Shown here in pieces: positions 24,298 to 37,436 of a stretch of DNA of 64,000 nucleotides. The notes below the pieces were generated by a model. The model searched no databases and was not told the origin of the DNA. It was given only the letters and a program-made list of their open reading frames with translations. Source of the stretch: Crotophaga sulcirostris (Eukaryota > Chordata > Aves > Cuculiformes > Crotophagidae); the NCBI GenBank assembly GCA_013397455.1, contig VYZB01000024.1, positions 2,818,726 through 2,882,725 of the forward strand, read 5' to 3'. The position numbers and the translations under genes were made by a program. Position 1 is the first letter of the stretch. Every line of letters starts with the position of its first letter.

Positions 24298-27200
24298 AAA
24301 GGAATTTTTGATTATTCTTCTTGTTTTAAACCTCTATACAACTTGAAAGAAATAAATAAATGTCTAGTCAGTTCGACCCAATGTTGTCCAGTTGTTTGGT
24401 TTTAACATATTTCAAAGGCCTGTCCCTACTTTCTGTGCAAAGTTCACATTTGAAATCTTTCTGTTTAAAATAACACAGCTGTAGCCCAATGCTGAGATAC
24501 AAGCAGTACTCAGTAGACTTGCTGTAATAGGGAGGCTTTCTACTGTGAAGACTTTTACTTCTTTTTCTGTCAAATAATTGCTACTGCTGCAGGGATTGCT
24601 GGTGGGAAGGCTGCTTTGAGGGCCTCATTTGTACATGCCTTAAACTTAGAAATACATGGAAACCTGAACCAAGGTTTGCAGTTTGGGTCAGTTTCCCTGC
24701 CTGCATAGTTCCCTTGGGCAGAGGACAGCAGTCAGTTTTCAACCCAGCTGTGAAGCTTGGTCTGGGGAGCAGCGTGGCCCCCCGTGCACCTTCCTGGCCC
24801 CAGAGCCAGGTGGTCACAGGCTGTTTGTCCTGGTCATCTTTTAGGACACTTCACTCTTTAGCTAAACAGACTTCTTTTGGGACTATTGCTGTTTCATCCA
24901 AAATGATAAACAAAATAGTAAATGTAATATTTAAGAATATGTGGCCTGATTATTCATAAATACTCACCGGTTCTGATCACCATTTTTTTTTAAATTCTTT
25001 CCTGGATTCACTTTTTTCGTCATTTTTTATTCTCTCCAGAGGAATTGTGTCATGTTGTGCCTCTGTTGGACTAAACAGAGCTGTAAATTAGTGTTCAAAA
25101 CCACACCGCTGAGATTGTTACTCATACCACCTCCCTGTAGCCTCTGACAGCCGTACATAGGTACAGCACAGGATAAGTGTGGGCTCTGCTTTTCCTGCGC
25201 TGTTACAAGAATCAGCTTCCAGTTCCCCAGCATTGCTCGGAAGTTTGTTGACAATTATTTAGTTCTGTAACATTTCCCAGGAACTGTGGGGTTTGGTAGG
25301 TGCCTCAGGGCTGGCAGTCTCACAGAGGGTGGCCAGGCTGAGCTGTGCCTGGAGCATGGACCTACCAGGAGGACTGTGTCTCTGCCTGACCTGCAAGTTT
25401 TCTGTCCCAGCCAGTGCTCAGGGTTCTTCCCGGATGCATGCAGTTATTTAATCTGAAGCCTTCTGTATAACATTAAATGAGTAATCATTTCTCTGTCTTA
25501 TTTTCATATGAATAAGGATTATTCATGGGTCAGAGAGGTTTTACAATTACGTTCATTGCCCTGTTCCTAGAAACCATAAATGGCCTGCCAAGCAGACAGC
25601 CGCTCAACAAAGCATTTATATATCTATCAGCTTAAATGTTGTGCTTTAAGAAAATAAGATTTGAGAATGCCCTTTGCTAAAAGAAGAAATAAATCTAGAA
25701 TGCAAGTTTATGCAGTCTTTTAAAATCTATCATAAAATAAACGTTTGGACTTTTTCTCATGGACAACATATTCCTGGCAGTTGGCAGAGTCGACCAGAAA
25801 AGGTGGTGCTCCTTGGCTTGTTAGCTGCTACTCAAACCTCTGAACACACAGCACAAGATACTTTAGTCTTTTTTGTTTAAATATATGCTTAAATGCATTT
25901 AATTTCTGGTCTTATTGCTTTGGTTCCTAAGGGACATAGTTGTGAATACGTTGCCATTTGATATCAGGTACACACACTTCAGCTGTTTTTTCTAATGTAA
26001 TTGGTAATGTCCAAGGAGAGCAACCCCAATGTTTCCTGCTGTAATCAAATATATAGAGGTCATTGTTAAGAAATGATGAATTGATAGCTATTTTTCTTAG
26101 AATTTTGAATGAAAGCAAAGGAAATAATTTGATTTGTGCTCGACTTTTTCAGGTTTTCTTTTTTTATGCACACCATAGGAGCAAAACAGAATATAAGTAA
26201 ATGCCTTTCCAATGCTGCAGAGAGGTTGGTTTGTTTGGGGAGAGGGAGTTGTTTTTGTTTGAGTTTGATTTGGTTTGGTTTTAGTGGCGAGTGTTGTGGT
26301 TTAGGTTTGATTTTGGGGGTTTTGTTGTGTTTTTAAGCCATGCTTAGGTGAGATGCTCCCCCTGCAGACTAGCACCATCATTCCAGAAGTTCAATGTAAT
26401 AGTCTTTGTGGGTTTTGTTTGTTTGATATCCTACATATTTTAAAAGAATAGTGCAGAGATAGTCTTTAAATGGAAACACACATAGTTAACTTTCAGGGCA
26501 AACTGGATCAGGTGTCACTGCACTTCCCATGGGGTATTGGTGCACAATGCATTGTGAAAATATCACAATTCCAAGGCTCTGTCAATCAAAACAACATCAG
26601 TCTTTAGGGGTGAAAGGTGCAGTGAGCAGGACTCATGGATTAGGTGTGCTGGGCAGGGTTTACTGCAGTCTTTCCTCTGCATTGTGGTGCCAGTGAAATC
26701 TGAGTAGCTGTCTTGGTTATTTTGCAGCTGACCTTGTTGGTGGAGTCATTGGGAGGAGAAGTGACAGAAGTTTACTGGGGCAGAGGTTGAGGAGCAGGGA
26801 TGTGATAACAGATTTCAGGAGGAAACGGGGAAGAAACTGCAAGACAGCCTGAAGATTTGTGTAACATTTGTGTGTTTGGGCTTTTGTTGTCATTTCTAAG
26901 TCATGATGGTCTGCAGGAAATAGAGCTTTACCATGTTTGAAAAAAGGAAAAGTGTGTGTCAGTTTAAAAAAAAATAGTGGAAAACAAGATTAATTGAATT
27001 AAAACTTCTTTTTTTTTTTTCTTATTTTCCTTCTGTCCACTCAATAAATGTTAATCTTTTGGGTTTTTTTTGGTAACATAAAGACCTGGGAGCTCTTTTG
27101 GAATGAAGAGAGTTACTTAAAAGTATGTATCTAAGTGTTTGGAGTGTTGACCAACTGTGAAGGACAGAGTGATGTTTTTCCAAACATTATAATTGCATGT

Positions 27201-28940
27201 ACACTGAAATGTAATACTAGTTCCTCCCTATCCCCTCTCAAAAAAAAATACACCTTATCTTTTCTACTAACACATTCTGATGAAATAATGAAGTCAGAGA
27301 TTCCTACCCTGGCCAAACAATTTGGTTAACTCTGCTCTTTCCTGGGGTTAGCCATTTTAATGAGGTTAATGTCTTGCAGTTTTTTTTCAGCTTTTATTGC
27401 CAAGGTATTTTTATTTTTTGTTTGTTTGTTTCTCAAGCAGATGCATGGGAGACTATTTGGGACAGAGAAGGTTTTTCTTGCAGGGTAGTGGTATTTCCTG
27501 AACAAACAGCCATGTTCTTACCCTTCTGCCTTTCCTGGGGTAGCCTGGAAGGGTGAGTTTCTCAGCTGTCTCTAGTGCAATAGCTGTTGTTTCCCATAAG
27601 ACCACAAACCCTCTCTGTGGTCTTGTCTGCTGTGGGAAATGTCATCAGTGCTGGGAAGCAGGAGCCAGGAACACAGCATGGCTCTGGAGGAGGGAAGGGA
27701 CTTTTTTTGCATAGGATCTTTCAAATGCCGTGGCCTGAATATTATATACTTTTCTTGAACCTGTGAAGCTGACAGAAAATGCATGCTCACCCAGAACCTC
27801 AAACATTTACAAATTAACTTCACTTGTACAGCTGAACAGGGAGACAAAGGATGGAATTAATGGAAAATATCCTTGAATGACTATAACAGGGATAGGTATA
27901 TGAGGGACTTTTATGGCATTATTAAAGGATTTAAAAATCTCTGAAGGTGACTTCAGTCAGCATTTCTTCTGCTTCCTATTCTGTACGTCAGAGGAAATGA
28001 ATGAGACACTTTTGCTCACCCTTGCTTTGTTATTCAAGAACTGGGGTCTCTGGGCAGAGTGGAAGATCAGTGAGTAATAAGCCTGCTGAAAGGAATTAAT
28101 TTTTTTTTTGTTCTTTTTACATTATGCATAACCTGTGAAACTCATACCATAGAAATCACAGAGAGCAAAGTTTAATAGGAATCCAGAAACTATTACATAT
28201 CTTTATAGATGGTGGGACCATCCACAGGTACTTCAAGGAGAGTAATTATATTTCTGATCATCAGCTACTCACTCAGTTAGCTGGGAAAGCACCATTTCAC
28301 AGCTTCTTATAATCTTTGGCCTCCACTGGCTCACTAATACCCCCCGAATAGTACATCTAGCACTGCTCTGTGTGCTGGGGTCTAAGTCAGGCGTAGGTGT
28401 AGCAGCATGTAGATGGTTAGTAGCAAGTAGGTGGATTACAGCTTTAGTCGCAGCAAATGTAGTTTTATCCCAGAAATCTGGACTTTACCTCATGATGTTA
28501 GTACTCCTCTGGGCTGAAATGTAGTATAGATTGTTGGTCGCGTGAATGTGCATGAGTGGAGAGTTCAGCCTTTGTTCGTGGCAGACGCTGCTCAAGAGTG
28601 GTTTGTGCTCCTCTGGATGGAGTTTGGTGCTTCAGTGAGGTATGGTGAGTGCACTCCTGGTGCTTTGGTTGGACAGTGTGGGTACTACTGTGTAGTCAGG
28701 GAGGAAGACGTATGTCCCTGAAGAGCTCTGGAAGAAGGTCTGATTTTCTTGACTCTCTGCCTGTTGACCCGTGGTGAGTGTTGCAGCTGCAGGAGTATGA
28801 TAGAAAGGGGTGGGTGCACTTACCCACTTGAGAGCTAAGTGGTGAGCCACACCTGAGACTGCCCTCCTGTGGACACCCTGTCAGCATCCTCTCCATGCGC
28901 TGGAGGAGCACCAGATGACATTGGACTGCAGCCAGCTAGT

Positions 28941-29178
28941 CACACAGTATCACAATATTACAAGGTTGGAAAGGACCTTTGAGACCATGGAGTCCAACCT
29001 GTAACCCAACAGTAACACTTAACACCAACACCAACTCATCATCTAAACCGAGGCACTCAGTGTCTCATCCAGTCTCCTCTTAAACACCTCCAGGGACAGT
29101 GACTCCACCGCCTCCCTGGGCAGTGCATTCCAGTGGCCAATCACCCTTTCAGTAAAGAATATTTTCCTAATATCAAGT
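28941..29178 (-). repeat. CR1 LINE fragment, reverse orientation
   Basis: Read on the minus strand this is a CR1 3' region. On the plus strand it begins with the degenerate terminus 'cacagtatcacaatattac', followed by 'aaggttggaaaggaccttt' and 'gagtccaacctg'. The body then shows 'cacctccagggacagtgact' and 'cctccctgggcagtgcattc'. The right edge lies near 'tttcctaatatcaag', and the copy is 5'-truncated there. Confidence 0.92.
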
Positions 29179-32100
29179 ATGGCAGAAACAGGGCTTGTGT
29201 GGAAATAAAATCATTTCCTGGGGAACTACTTCTAGTAGGAAACTTCTCTAACAACTGCTGTGTGCTGTTTCTTTTTTAACTTTCTTTGGCAGGACTGAGG
29301 ATAATAAAAGTATTTTGCAGAAAGCTAATGAAGTTCTGGGTGTGAGGATGAAAAAATCATCTTTAATGTTCAGATATTCTTGGCATTACTAAAGTACTTA
29401 AGATCCTGAAGGCTGAGGAAATTGAGGCTTTTGGTTTTTTCGTCTACTTGCTGTGAATTTATTCTTCAAAGCCAGTGCTGTTTGAGAGAAATTTAGACGG
29501 ATGTACTTTGCTTTGTGGGGAAAGCCTATTAAAGATTAAATTGCGTATTTTTTCCTCAAGCTTGTAACATGCTCTGTTTCCTTTACCTGTTATTTTGTTT
29601 TTTCTTGCTCAGTAGCCTTTTCAGGAGTTTTATTTTGGAAGATAAATAGAACATCTTACTCCTTCAGTATTTTAATAGGGTTTTGCTTTCCAGTTCTCTC
29701 TTCTCATAGCCAAGTAACTCAAGCTAAATCCTGATGTTATGGAAGTGCATGTTTACAAACCAAACCAAAAAATGTCTGAATCCATTTTATTAGCTTTTTG
29801 GGCTTTGTTTGTTTGTTTTGGGTGAAATATTGAGGGTTTTTTCCCCTTTTCTAAGGGAAGCAACACAGGAGCAATTTACTCCTCTGTAGCTGGTGGAAAG
29901 ACGCTGTTAGCTGAGCTTGTCGCTTGTAGCAAGTCAGGAAATTCTTTCCAGTGTGTCCAGATGCTTCCTGTGCACAAGCCTGGTGTCATACTTGGCACAT
30001 GATTTAAAAAATAAAAATCAGATTCAGACTGCTTTTTATTTTGCATTTAGCCAGGTCCTGTGGCATGATGGAAGGAGGATAGCCTGGCTGGTGTTGCTGG
30101 TTGAACAGTGACACTGTGCGTGGGGTTGTTTGGAAGAACAAAAAGTAAATGTGTAAAATGTAGTAATTTGAGTTTTAGCTACTGAAAGCCTCCTTGGCTT
30201 TTTTCTCCATGCCACCAGTATGCTGTCCTCCTTGAAGTAATAGACTACTTCATATTTTTCATGTGTAAGGTTCTACATTGCTAAAAAAGTGTTATGGCAG
30301 TTGATACTTGTAGCAGTGCTGCATTTCAAAGGGGATGATTGTGGGGGATTTGAGCTGACCATGATACTGTGACTTCCTCTGCCCCCTTTGTAGATTGTAT
30401 TGTTCTCTTTACATGCCTCTGGGTGGGAAAAGTGTAAAATGTACATCCTGGTTTGTGCTCATAAAACCTGTGGGCTTGTGGATCTGTAAAAGAAAGTATG
30501 ATGCATTTGGACAGGTCTCTCCTGGACTCCCAGTCACCACACTAATGAGACGTCTTGATAAAACAGATTCTCTCAAGAGTAAAAGCAGTTTCCTACGTTG
30601 TCTTCTTATGTCTTTCCAAACACAGTTTTGGGAATCCTGTCCTCTGTCTCTGCCCAAGTCATAGCTGGATGTCAAGTCCCAGAGTCTCAGAGGAAGATGT
30701 GGAGAGAGGAGAATACAAGAGGAAACAAGTACCAGAAGGAAAATTCTTTAAGTAGGAATCATTTCAACAGGAAACGATCTGCTCCTTTTGACAAACTTGC
30801 TTTGTAACTATTTTCAGGATGCTAATTTCATTCTATTGCAGTTTTGCATTTATTTCTTGCTACTGAGAATCCAATTTCATCTCTCCTAGAAGAGAGACGG
30901 ATATTTCAGTCTTTGAAAACTTTTTCTGCCATTACTGGTCATCAACTTTGAGTCACCAGCAGATCTTTAATGTACAAAAGAGGCGTTATAAGTTTTGCTG
31001 GGTGGTACTTTTAAAACTGAAGGAACTCTCAGTTCTGGAGATGCCCACTGAACATGCTTATGCAAAAACAATGTGCACAAGAACTTACCTGGCTCACAGA
31101 CTCACTGCACTGTGTAACCCCTAGGTAACTCCAGGGATTTCAGAGTTGCACCGGTCTGTGACAGATCGGAATCTGCCCATTGCATGGTTTCTATGGTGCT
31201 GCCTGCTAAATGAGGGAAAGGAGGGAGAATGCCCATTTTCCCTTCGGAAACAAGAGAAACCGAGTGAATGAATGAATCAAACTTTCTCTGAGGATGTTTT
31301 TAAAGCAGTTTAGCTGTGTGTCTGAAACATAAAACATGTAAAAGTAGAGAATTCCAGAATCTTCTAACTCTGATCTTACTAAAGCTTTAACAGGATTTAG
31401 TTGCTCCCAGGTTTAAGGCAAATGACTTTAAAACTATCTAAGATTACAGAACTGAAAAGATGAGATTATTAACATTGTGTCCTAATGTCAAGATGGAGCA
31501 GCACATGTGGAGAGTAGTGATCTCTATCACTAGCTACCATCATCCCTTTTGCTGTTTTTTGAATGAAAATGCTAATAGTACTTAAAGAGAAAAATTAGTT
31601 GATATGTTAAAATAATTTTGCCTTCCTTTCAGTATTTTATTGATTCAATGAGTAGTAGTGAGCTGTATTCTGTAAATGCCTCCACATGCTGAATGATCTC
31701 ATTTTCTGTGTGGGAGTACAGAATAAACTTCAGAACACAAAAGACTGCACGAAAAGGTGGCATTAATTATACAAAATTACCATCAGAAGGCAGATTATTA
31801 TACAGAACATTCTTTTTGACATTGTGAAACAGCTTTTCATTTAATATTAAGTTTAATCTGACAACACTTAGAAGTAACCACAAAGCTCTGCAGTGTAATT
31901 TCTGACAAGGGAATACCCTTAAAGTTAGTTATTGAAGCATACTAACAGTTTTATGGGGAAAAGGAATTTAAATAGAAAGTTCTGATGAATAATAATGAAG
32001 AAGGGCTTAATTGAAATCAGTAAACTTTAGTCATAACATAGCTTGATGAGAAAAAGTGAAACTGAACAGTACCCATATTCTTCTCAGAGTCCCAAACACT

Positions 32101-35100
32101 TACTAACTGTGAAGTAGTTAATGGCATGGATATGCAAATGTAAACATAACATTTTGAAAAATAATTTTTAAAAAGGATTGACGTTTAGTTGGTGTATTGT
32201 TCAAAAACAAAGGGGAAAATTAATACAGAAAATGAGAGGAGAAAACAAAACATAATGTATATAGCAAGCATCAATTCATCTATGGCCACAGTTGCAAATT
32301 AACAAGTTGCAAATAAAGCCAACACTGCTGAGGCAAGGCTCCTGTTTTGCAATTATCGCTGGCTTTGAGCTGCACAAGTCCTTACTTGTTTCCTTTTTAT
32401 CTCTATTTATACCAGAGAAACACTGACTTATTTTAAAAGGCAAAAAAACAACCCAAGAGCTACATTTGCAGGATTATGAAAGTGGGATGGAAACTCTTGT
32501 AAAGTCATGATTATTTCTGCTTGTGTCTGGAGGCCACTGCTGAAGCAGGGCCCATGCTGCTGGGTGGCTGGTAGATGCTCACCCCGAGCTAACAGCTGGC
32601 CTGGACCAGCTGGCAGGAAAAGGCTGCACAGCCAGGACCTGAAATGCTGAGGTGGCAAAGGCAGTCTGGAGCAGAGCCAGAAACGGGACTTTTAGGAGGC
32701 TGGGTAGCTGTGATAAACATGGGAGATGGTAAATTCTTGATCAGGATGATTTGTGTTTGCTTTCAGAAAAACTTGGGGGAATTGCTATAGTCCAAAACTT
32801 GAAAGACTTCAGCAGATTAAGGATGCAGAGAAGTGCTTACCTCCATCATCTCCTTACACACCCGCCTGGCTTCCCCTCTCCCTCACCGTTTCTGTCTGTG
32901 ATATTTTTCAGTCCAGTTATTTTTGTTGTGAGCGTGGTTAATTTCAGAAATATGGTGAATGTTTTTAAAACATTAAGAACCGTTTTTACTGCTCAGACAT
33001 TGGGCTATGAAATCACTTGGCAGGGATGTGTTTATTTCAGCTGACCCTGAAGGATACCACAAATGTAGTTTTAATGGTCAGCTGAAATTTAACTCCTAGG
33101 TAATAAATTGCAACCAATCAAAGCATCATTTAGGGCAAAAAATAGCTCAGCAATAAGAAGTCATTCTAAAGTGCAGGGCCACATGAGAATACCCATGTTC
33201 AGCAAAGGCTTTGAGGTCATCATGTTTGTGAAGGTGGGCAATGAAAAGCAGAATTAAAGCATTGCTTTATTATTTTTTGTATTAGATGTGTGTCACAACC
33301 TGCTCTGCAAAGGACACAAACTCAAGGGATTATAGTTAATGATACTCTGCAAAGACCATATGTCAGGTTGTATCTTGTTCTTGCAGCAGTGCTTTAAACA
33401 TTTTGTCTGCTGGCTGAGACTCTCAGATAACGGAATATAGCATCCCTGTTGCTTACCTGGACCTCTTTATCTGCTTAGGGCTGAATATCATCTTTGTTTA
33501 AATACCCTCTGTGTGAGATAAACTTTCAAAAGCCTGTGCACTGGTATTGTCTTTTTCCTATTGAACATCAGTGAGAGCTGGGCATATATTTGCAATTTTA
33601 GTTTTTTGAAAATCAAGCTTGTAAGGAGAAAGAGGAAACAGTGTGCTCAATATGCTTCCTCTTTGTTTACTTCCTTAGCACATCTTTCCTTGTTTGTTTC
33701 TAACAAAGTCTTCTGGCAGCCTTGACCCAGATCAGTCGATCTTCCCTTAAGGGTTTAACTGCTGTAGATCTCTCCTGTCTCCCACAGCAATTACGCTGGC
33801 ACAATGCAGAGTAAGGGGAAGGCAAGACAGATGGCAAGTGCTGCTTGCAGCAATTTTAAAGTCAGCATCCTCACTGACTTTAATGAGTCTTGGACAAAAG
33901 GGCAGGAAACATCTCCTGCAACTTTTTTGTAACGGAGGGAAGCTCCCTGAGCCACCCATGGATGTGCCAGCTCTGGGAACAGGCAGATGTCCCCATACCC
34001 CCTTTTTTGTCCAAATCAACCTTTACAGTTGAGGGCAGAGTTTTACCTGTAATGAAATAACACCAATGCTACCTGTGCTGCAGTGGTGGTTGTTAGGAGG
34101 GACAGGGACACGGAGACCTGGTGTTATGAAGCTGTAATGTATTTTAGCATGATTTCCTAAAAAAAAAAAAAAGGGCTGTGACATTTTTCAGTGCCCTGTT
34201 TCCTTCAGCACTTTGGGATGTTAACAGGCTTAGCCAGATTAAATCAAGGCCTCAAATTTAACTGATTCCTGAGTGCCTGAGAAAGTCATTAAAGGGTAAG
34301 AGGAGTGAGACAGGAATGAATGCCACCAAGAAGAGAAACACAGTGTTGTGAGCTGAAGTCCTCTGCTCCTTTGGCCCACTACCTGGCGTACCTGCTCCCT
34401 TGGTAACCGCTAGGACAGCTGCGTTTGAAGCCAGCTTGTTCCACTGGCTGCCCCTTGCCCGGCTGCTGCCTGGGGGCGTGGAGGGAGAAGCTGGTTGTAG
34501 AGACCCCTGAGGAGCACAGGATAGTGGGAGCAGAGCACATGGAGCTCTGCTTTTCGGACAGGATTTCCCTTGACGTTATGGCAAAAGATACCACAATCTA
34601 ATTATTTTTCCTTTGCTGGGTCACCAGGCAGAGTAATAATCATCACTGATGCCATAAATATTTATGAAAAAAAATTCCATCCCATCTTCTACTTTCACTG
34701 GTGTTTTTTATCCTCATTGTTTCTCTGCTTATTGTCAGATCACCCATCTGATTCATTTTTCATCATATGTACTCCTCACTCTACGCTTGTGGCGACTGTA
34801 ATATTGCATATATTCAGATTATTGTGAGAAGAATCATTACTATTTTTGAAGGAGTGCTTTTCTACTATATATTGTGTGCACTCAGAGTGTTTCTATATTG
34901 TTTTCAGGTGGTATGTTACTGTTGTCAGATGTATTTTTTACTACATTAGTTGCACAGCAATGAAGCTTTTTTGACATTTTGGAAAAAGTTTCACTAGTGT
35001 GTTTTTGCTAAGGAAATCTTTATAAAGCCATTGTTGGTAGCTGTGCTTTACATATTCATGCATTTATACATATTTTACACAGCCTAAATATGTAAAAGAA

Positions 35101-35641
35101 AAATTAAGGGTCAACCAGAAACTCACAGATCCAATTAATGAGTTCCAGTAAATGTCCTTAAATCCTTTGTGCATTGGGAGTAGGGCACAGAAAACCCTCT
35201 CCTGATGCTTATTTCCACTTATTACTTCAATATTTAATTAGCATGGCTTAGTCACTGTAATTCTCAGTAAATGTTTAAAATATTTAATTTGAAACTAATT
35301 GGACTAATGCACTGACTATTAATTACCCAGACCCGCAGGTGTAGGAACAACAGGAAGTTGGTCTCTGGGAAGATGCTGGGTGCAGTTCTAGGTCAACACT
35401 GAAGCTCGGGTGTGGCTGAGTAGACTTCAGGAAATCTCTCCAGCTTTCTATGTATCCCATTTTGTCATCTGCAGAGAGGAAAGAGATCGCTGGCATCACA
35501 GCCTTCATGCTGTGCTTGGCCATTGCCCTGCAAGGAGAGCCAAGCAAGCCCTAAATGGTGGTCTTCACTCATGTTGTCCATTATGTGAGTAATAATGGCA
35601 AGACGTATTGTTGGTGTGCATACATACATACGCTTTGTAGA

Positions 35642-35691
35642 AACACGTGTGTCTTATACATATATGTGTGTGTATATGCATGTTAAGACAC
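35642..35691. repeat. Alternating purine-pyrimidine TG/TA tract
   Basis: The tract 'acatatatgtgtgtgtatat' and its flanks form a short degenerate microsatellite that directly abuts the 3' terminus of the neighbouring CR1 copy. Confidence 0.6.
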
Positions 35692-35812
35692 ATCACAGAA
35701 TCACAGAAAATCTCAAGTTAGAAAGGACCTGTAACGGTCATCAAGTCCAACTGCCTTCCCCCCTCCGGGCTGCCTAAAGCTGAAACAAATGTCTAACAGT
35801 GTCATCCAAATG
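35692..35812 (-). repeat. CR1 LINE 3' fragment, reverse orientation
   Basis: The plus strand starts with two near-copies of the CR1 terminal unit ('atcacagaatcacagaaa'), then 'gttagaaaggacctgtaac' and 'catcaagtccaactgcc'. It continues through a weaker match around 'gtcatccaaatg'. It is therefore a minus-strand, 5'-truncated CR1 tail. The inner edge is approximate. Confidence 0.88.
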
Positions 35813-37418
35813 TACATTTATTTTCCAGGCTTTAAAGAAGTATTAATAAACAATTTTTATTTTGCCCTGAATTTTAAAGGCTGAAACAATCATATTGCTT
35901 GTGAAACATCATCTTTTTTCTGAGCCCCTTTCCTGATTGGGTTTATAAGTGTGGATGTTCTATGGGGGTGGCTTTATTTCTTAAGAGGATTGGTGTGCTT
36001 TTTATCTGGCTAATAGACATACTGCTAACTGGAGATGCTCTTTTGTTAGTAAGTGGAATTTCAGTGAGATATTTCAAACTCTTAGGTTTTGTATTCTTGC
36101 TGTTGGGCAGATGGATATTACTGTAAGTCTGCAATAAATGTGTCTGCCTGTTTGAAGAGCCTGCCTGTTTGAAGCAAGCTTCCTCACTTTAATATGTTTC
36201 ATAACTCTTGCAATTTTGTGTGAGCATTTCTCAAGCAATCACAGGTCATCATGAAGAGCAGACACTTGCGTCTTATTGTTAGTTCAGAAAACATGGAGGC
36301 TCATATCTCTCACTTTTTTCTTTTAGAAAATGTAACAAAAACAACCCAGTGCTGCCCATTTTTTTTCCTGATAGCTTGGTTTCCACCTGTGTCTTTAGCC
36401 CAAGGTCTTACATCTTGCTCAGTGTCCAGACGTGACTTGTTAGCAATGGATTTGAGGGCACGGAAAGCATTGCTGAAGCCTGCTGTGCAAATCCTGATTG
36501 GCTGGCTGTTCTCCCACATACCTGCAATCCTGCCAGCAAAATGGAGGGATGACAGAGCAGAGAGACTACTGTCTGAGAAACTTCTCCAATTCTGTGAGTC
36601 TGGTCATATAGTGACACAGAGAGTAGGCTTTTCTGTCCATCATTTTGTTTGAATGGCAGCATGAACCCACCATCTGCCTGATTAAAACCAGTACGGTAGT
36701 AACTCTGATGGGAAAATATTATCAAGACTTTTTTCTGCAAGTTTGAAACTGATCCTGGTGTGGTGGCAATACTTATTTCCAAATGAATTACTATTTGGAG
36801 GAGTGGCTTGCATTTTGGAGAACATAAGCTGTTGTAAATTTCAGTAACGTAGTGTGAGGATTTGTTCTTCGCACAGACATCAAAACAGTGGCTACTTTCA
36901 CATTGGTCTCCCAGACTCCCAGACTTTTCCTCATTTCAAGAAGGAATGCAGGAAACAGAGCTATCCCCTGAAATATCTAGGAGATCAAGTGTAGTGATTT
37001 TCATGTTTCTTGGAGCAGCTGGAGTCTTAACAACTTGAGTTTGTAGCGGGAAGGGTCATTGCAGTTTCTGTCACCCTTCCTAGTTAGGAAAAGGAACATT
37101 AAGATTGTGTACTTGCAGTAGAATTGGTTATTGGATCTCTACCCATCAGCAGTTACACTTCCTAAGTAGTGATTGAGGATACTTTTAAGTGAGAAGTCTT
37201 TTAGTCGGTTGTCTATAGTTATTGCAGTATACATTATTGACTAGAAAGACTTGTGGTTTATGTGATTAAGAGTTTAGAAACAACAGAGCCCTTTTACTGG
37301 CATGTGGCATGTCTAGTGGCAACAAAAAGATCTGTTTTCAATCTTCTAACTCTTTCACAGGTTAATTTATTATGCTGCTTTTGGTTTTCCCAAATAAAAA
37401 TATTGGAAAATTACCTTT

Positions 37419-37436
37419 TATATATATATATATATA
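37419..37436. repeat. (TA)n microsatellite
   Basis: Nine uninterrupted TA dinucleotides lie in an AT-rich surround; likely length-polymorphic. Confidence 0.9.

Noticed and set aside
34158..34174. A-run that could be the tail of a retrocopied transcript; similar runs near 40030 and 41217
   Set aside because: No gene-like or spliced-transcript body precedes any of them and no flanking direct repeats were seen.
36251..36782. 133-codon plus frame overlapped by a 124-codon minus frame
   Set aside because: No recognisable domain or splice context, and overlapping frames on both strands suggest base composition rather than coding.
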